The translations under genes were made by a program, and so were the position numbers. Below are positions 60,992 through 64,000 of a stretch of 64,000 nt of DNA, piece after piece. The notes beneath the pieces were generated by a model. The model had not been told where the DNA came from and did no database searches. It saw only the letters and a list, made by a program, of their open reading frames with translations. Positions within the stretch are counted from its first letter, which is position 1, and each line of letters starts with the position of its first letter. The DNA lies in NCBI RefSeq assembly GCF_024508665.1, contig NZ_JANINP010000007.1, forward strand, positions 1,054,001 through 1,118,000, in the 5' to 3' direction. The DNA comes from Sphingomonas sp. Its GTDB lineage: Bacteria > Pseudomonadota > Alphaproteobacteria > Sphingomonadales > Sphingomonadaceae.

Positions 60992-63669
60992 TGCGCCGGC
61001 TCCATTGCCGCCGCACCAGGCTGCCGCAGCGTGCGACGCAACAATACCTCCGAGCCAAGGTCGGTGCCCGGCACCGGCGCGAAGCCGGCCTCGCGCTCGA
61101 GCATCAATGCGGCACGGTTCTCGCTACTCTCGACCGCCTCGATCGCGCCGATCCCCTCGGCCTCGGCATAGCGGACGACATGCTCGACCAGCGTCCAGCT
61201 GACGCCCTTGCCCTTGAAGTCCGCACGGACCGAAACCGCCAATTCGGCGCGCTCGCGATCCGGATCGCACGCCAGCAGCGCCGATGCGATCGCCGTGCCG
61301 TCGGGCGCAAATGCAAGGAAATGCATCGTCCGCCAATAGTCGATCTGGGTCATCGCCACGAGCCGATCGCGGCCGACATCGCGCAGGCCGGTCAGGAAGC
61401 GGAACCGCAAATCGTCGGTCGTAACGTGGTGGAAAAGATCGGCCAGCGCATCCTCGTCGTCGGGCAGGATCGGCCGCACGTGCATCGTCACGCCGCCGCG
61501 CGTCGTCAGATCGGCGGTCCATTCCATCGGCGCCGGCCGGATAACGAGCTGCGAACCCGCATCGTCGAGCGACAGCCCGATGCGGGCGTCGAGCGCGATC
61601 GCGCCATGCTCGTCGACGAGCAGCGGATTGATGTCGAGCTCGGCGATCTCGGGCAGGTCGATGATCAGCGCAGAGACCGCGCTGAGCGCCCGCACTACGG
61701 CATCCGTGTCGACCGCGGGCACGTCGCGATAGGCGCCGAGCAGCGCCGCCACGCGCGTATTCTCGATCATTTCGCCGGCCAGCACGCTGTCGAGCGGGGG
61801 TAGCCCAAATGCGACGTCGCGCGTTACCTGGACCGCCTTGCCACCAGCCCCGAAGGCGATCACCGGCCCGAAGGTCGGATCCCGCGCGATGCCGATCAGC
61901 AGTTCGCGGCCCGAAGGGGACTTGACCATGGTCTCGATCTCGAACCCGGTGATCGATGCTTCTGGATGACCGTGTTTCAACATGGCCGTCATGTCCGCAG
62001 CGGCGCGCCGCGCGTCTTCGGCAGTGGCGACGTTGAGCGCGACCCCGCCGACGTCCGATTTGTGCGGCAATTGCGGCGAGACCACCTTCACCGCATAAGG
62101 TGGCGGAAGATCGGCGCAGACTTGCGTTATCGCATCATCGTCACGCGCGAGCATCCCCCGGACTACCGGGATGCCATAAGCGCCGATCACCGCTTTCGCC
62201 TCGGTCGCGGAGAGTTGCTGGCGGCCGGCATTGCGCGCGCCGACAATGACGGCGCGCGCCCGGGCGCGGTCACTGGCGGGAACGAGTTGGTGGGCAGGGG
62301 CGCGCATCAGCGCCTCGCGGGCGGCGCTCGCCTTGGCGAGATAGCCGAACGCGCGGACGGCATCGTCCAGATTATCGAAGACGGGAATGCCGGCATCGTC
62401 GAACAATGTTCTCGCCGCTTCGGTGTTGCGCGGCCCCATCCAGCACGCGATCAGCGGCTTGACCGCGCCCGCTTCGGCGCGTGCGGCAATCACGCCCCTG
62501 GCGATCTCTTCGCCCGTCGCGACGGCGGTCGGGCAATGGATGATCAGCGCTGCGTCGACCGCCGGATCGGCAAGGACGGCGCGCGTGGCGGCCGAGAAAC
62601 GCTCGGCCCGCGCGTCGCCGACGACATCGACCGGATTGGCGCGCGACCATCCCGCGGGCAGGTCCGGGTCAAGTGCGGCGATCGTACCGGCGGACAGGGT
62701 TGCCAGGCTGGCGCCGACGCCGGGCAAAGCATCGGCGGCGAGCACGCCCGCTCCGCCACCATTGGACACGATCGCCAGGCGATCGCCATAAGGCGGACGG
62801 TAGCGTGACAGAATCTGCGCGGCGTCGAACAATTCGCCCAGCGTATCGACCAGGATGATGCCCGCGCGGCGGAAGGCGGCGGCATAGACGTCGTATGCTC
62901 CGGTCAGAGCGCCGGTATGCGAGAATGCCGCCTTGCCGGCGGCGGCGTTACGGCCGGCCTTGATCGCGATCAGCGGCTTGATGCGCGATGCCGCTCGCGC
63001 TGCCGACATGAACTTGGCCGGATTGGTGACCTGTTCGACATAGAGCAGGATCGCATCGGTGTGCGGGTCGCCGGCGTAGAAGTCGATCAGGTCGCCGAGA
63101 TCGACATCGGCCATATCGCCCAGCGATACGACGCCGGAAAAGCCGACATGACGGTCGGCCGCCCAGTCGAGCATTGCGGTGACGAGCGCGCCGCTCTGCG
63201 ACAGGAAGGCGAGTCTTCCGGCCGCCGCATTGCGCGGCGCGAACGAAGCGTTGAGCCCCGCATGCGGCAGCAGCAATCCCAGGCAATTGGGACCGATGAT
63301 ACGGACGTCATGCGGCCGCGCGGCGTCGAGTATCGCCTGGCGCGTCGCGGCGTCGTGGGGGACCGTCGAAATGACGGTGACGACCCGCGTGCCGATCGCT
63401 CCCAATTGTTCGATGATTGCGGGAATGGTCGCTGCCGGCGTCACGACGATCGCCAGATCAGGCTTGCGCGGCAGGTCGGCGATCGATGCCACCCACCAGA
63501 CGTCATCCAGCTCGACCTTGTCGGGATTCACCGCGAACACCGTCCCGGCAAAGCCGCCGTCGATAATATTCTCCAGCACGCGCGTGCCGAGCGAGCCGGC
63601 CTTGCTCGAGCCGCCGATAACGGCGACCGATTGCGGGTGGTTGAGCGCGTCGAGATGTCGGATCGTCAT
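60988..63669 (-). CDS. ADP-forming acyl-CoA synthetase-GNAT fusion (Pat-like)
   Basis: 893 residues from ATG 63669. Order: CoA-binding domain (about 5-140; SVAVIGGSSKAGSLG, IIGPNCLGLLLP), succinyl-CoA-ligase-like domains (about 150-460; LSQSGALVTAM), ATP-grasp (about 490-700; YAVKVVSPQLPHKSDVGGVALN), and a C-terminal GNAT acetyltransferase (about 725-880; VSVRADFKGKGVSWTLVEHVVRYAEAEG). Such proteins acetylate lysines, notably the active Lys of Acs. The SFSHTGALTG segment keeps the His of active acid-CoA ligases, which Salmonella Pat has lost, so this enzyme might also make acyl-CoA. It could link acetyl-CoA level to acs at 31581. Confidence 0.92.
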   Translation of the reverse strand: MTIRHLDALNHPQSVAVIGGSSKAGSLGTRVLENIIDGGFAGTVFAVNPDKVELDDVWWVASIADLPRKPDLAIVVTPAATIPAIIEQLGAIGTRVVTVISTVPHDAATRQAILDAARPHDVRIIGPNCLGLLLPHAGLNASFAPRNAAAGRLAFLSQSGALVTAMLDWAADRHVGFSGVVSLGDMADVDLGDLIDFYAGDPHTDAILLYVEQVTNPAKFMSAARAASRIKPLIAIKAGRNAAAGKAAFSHTGALTGAYDVYAAAFRRAGIILVDTLGELFDAAQILSRYRPPYGDRLAIVSNGGGAGVLAADALPGVGASLATLSAGTIAALDPDLPAGWSRANPVDVVGDARAERFSAATRAVLADPAVDAALIIHCPTAVATGEEIARGVIAARAEAGAVKPLIACWMGPRNTEAARTLFDDAGIPVFDNLDDAVRAFGYLAKASAAREALMRAPAHQLVPASDRARARAVIVGARNAGRQQLSATEAKAVIGAYGIPVVRGMLARDDDAITQVCADLPPPYAVKVVSPQLPHKSDVGGVALNVATAEDARRAAADMTAMLKHGHPEASITGFEIETMVKSPSGRELLIGIARDPTFGPVIAFGAGGKAVQVTRDVAFGLPPLDSVLAGEMIENTRVAALLGAYRDVPAVDTDAVVRALSAVSALIIDLPEIAELDINPLLVDEHGAIALDARIGLSLDDAGSQLVIRPAPMEWTADLTTRGGVTMHVRPILPDDEDALADLFHHVTTDDLRFRFLTGLRDVGRDRLVAMTQIDYWRTMHFLAFAPDGTAIASALLACDPDRERAELAVSVRADFKGKGVSWTLVEHVVRYAEAEGIGAIEAVESSENRAALMLEREAGFAPVPGTDLGSEVLLRRTLRQPGAAAMEPAQ

Positions 63670-63768
63670 GATGCAATTTCCGCCAAAGCCAGTGGGTCGG
63701 GCGGACTGTGCCGGGCGGACCAATCGATCTCCATCCGTATTGCCCCGGATGCAAGTCGACCCATCCTA

Positions 63769-63782
63769 CGGGTTACTACGCA
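63769..63782 (-). promoter_or_regulatory. TGCGTA-N4-CCCG motif, inverted
   Basis: On the minus strand the sequence reads TGCGTAGTAACCCG, in the 165-nt gap between the divergent Pat-like gene and hemA. It could serve either gene. One core base differs from TACGTA. Confidence 0.3.
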
Positions 63783-63834
63783 TTTGGATTTGGCCGGGAT
63801 TCGCGCATGCCGCGCCGACACCGGGAGAGCACAT

Positions 63835-64000
63835 TTGCCGTACCAACGATTATTCACCCAGGCGATCGACCGGCTGCATGCCGAGGGGCGGTATCGCGTG
63901 TTCATCGACATTTTGCGCAACAAGGGGATGTTCCCCAATGCGCGGTGTTTTGCCGGCCATAACGGGCCGATGCCGATCACGGTGTGGTGCTCGAACGATT
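63835..64000 (+). CDS. hemA: 5-aminolevulinate synthase, N-terminal fragment
   Basis: The start is TTG 63835, with GGGAGAG 5 nt upstream. The 55 complete codons read PYQRLFTQAIDRLHAEGRYR near the beginning and ITVWCSND at the right edge, the typical N-terminus of alphaproteobacterial HemA. The enzyme joins glycine and succinyl-CoA to give 5-aminolevulinate, the first haem precursor. The gene is cut by the window end before the PLP lysine. Its place with hemN and FixL/FNR fits oxygen-controlled haem synthesis. Confidence 0.9.
   Translation, partial: MPYQRLFTQAIDRLHAEGRYRVFIDILRNKGMFPNARCFAGHNGPMPITVWCSND

Overview
The window looks like a chromosomal segment of a sphingomonad (Alphaproteobacteria, Sphingomonas-like). 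The DNA is GC-rich. The TonB-dependent receptors are of the Caulobacter/sphingomonad carbohydrate type, a FixL/FixJ pair with a haem-PAS is present, and the right edge opens a hemA of the alphaproteobacterial C4 (5-aminolevulinate synthase) pathway. I saw no tRNA, rRNA, insertion sequence, CRISPR array or prophage gene. Three functional blocks lie side by side.

Block 1 (1-26.6 kb) is a pectin / rhamnogalacturonan-I utilisation locus. It holds the end of one TonB receptor, oligogalacturonate lyase (PL22), an IclR regulator, a PL26-like exo-rhamnogalacturonan lyase with a downstream secreted protein of unknown function, two GDSL rhamnogalacturonan acetylesterases (CE12) and an alpha/beta-hydrolase esterase, a PL11 rhamnogalacturonan lyase, a large TonB receptor, GH28, L-rhamnose mutarotase, GH35, GH105, a GPH/MFS sugar-cation symporter, a FadR-type GntR regulator and a GH51 arabinofuranosidase. 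Together they could deacetylate, cleave, debranch, import and begin metabolising RG-I. The enzymes for rhamnose and galacturonate catabolism themselves are not in the window.

Block 2 (26.7-48.4 kb) is a periplasmic PQQ alcohol-oxidation island: a quinoprotein dehydrogenase with the extra Asp associated with lanthanide use, cytochrome c-550 (PedF type), a MoxJ-like binding protein, the CXXCW rhodanese-like protein, a SoxYZ-like carrier, a metallo-hydrolase, a beta-propeller protein, pseudoazurin, two TonB receptors, a porin, acetyl-CoA synthetase and an ExaC-type aldehyde dehydrogenase with its DUF779 partner. Regulators are a LuxR-type response regulator, a NahK/ErcS-like hybrid kinase and a FIST-domain NosP-like sensor, a set that parallels the exa region of Pseudomonas aeruginosa. 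A shared sequence, approximately CC-W-A-R-G-W-N-CAAT, lies 48-77 nt upstream of five operons of this block, always in the same orientation. It is the best candidate here for an undescribed regulon operator. No pqqABCDE genes are visible.

Block 3 (48.5-64 kb) looks like an oxygen-limitation regulon. It has three universal stress proteins, two flavodoxin-fold quinone reductases, a divergent Nramp-family transporter, a tiny Trp-rich protein, hemN, an OmpW-like protein, FixL, FixJ, a stand-alone receiver, an FNR-type regulator with four candidate Fe-S cysteines, an MgtC/DUF4010 membrane protein, a Pat-like acyl-CoA synthetase-acetyltransferase and the start of hemA. A TACGTA-N(4-5)-CCCG motif recurs in its intergenic gaps, and one FNR/FixK-type box lies between ompW and fixL.
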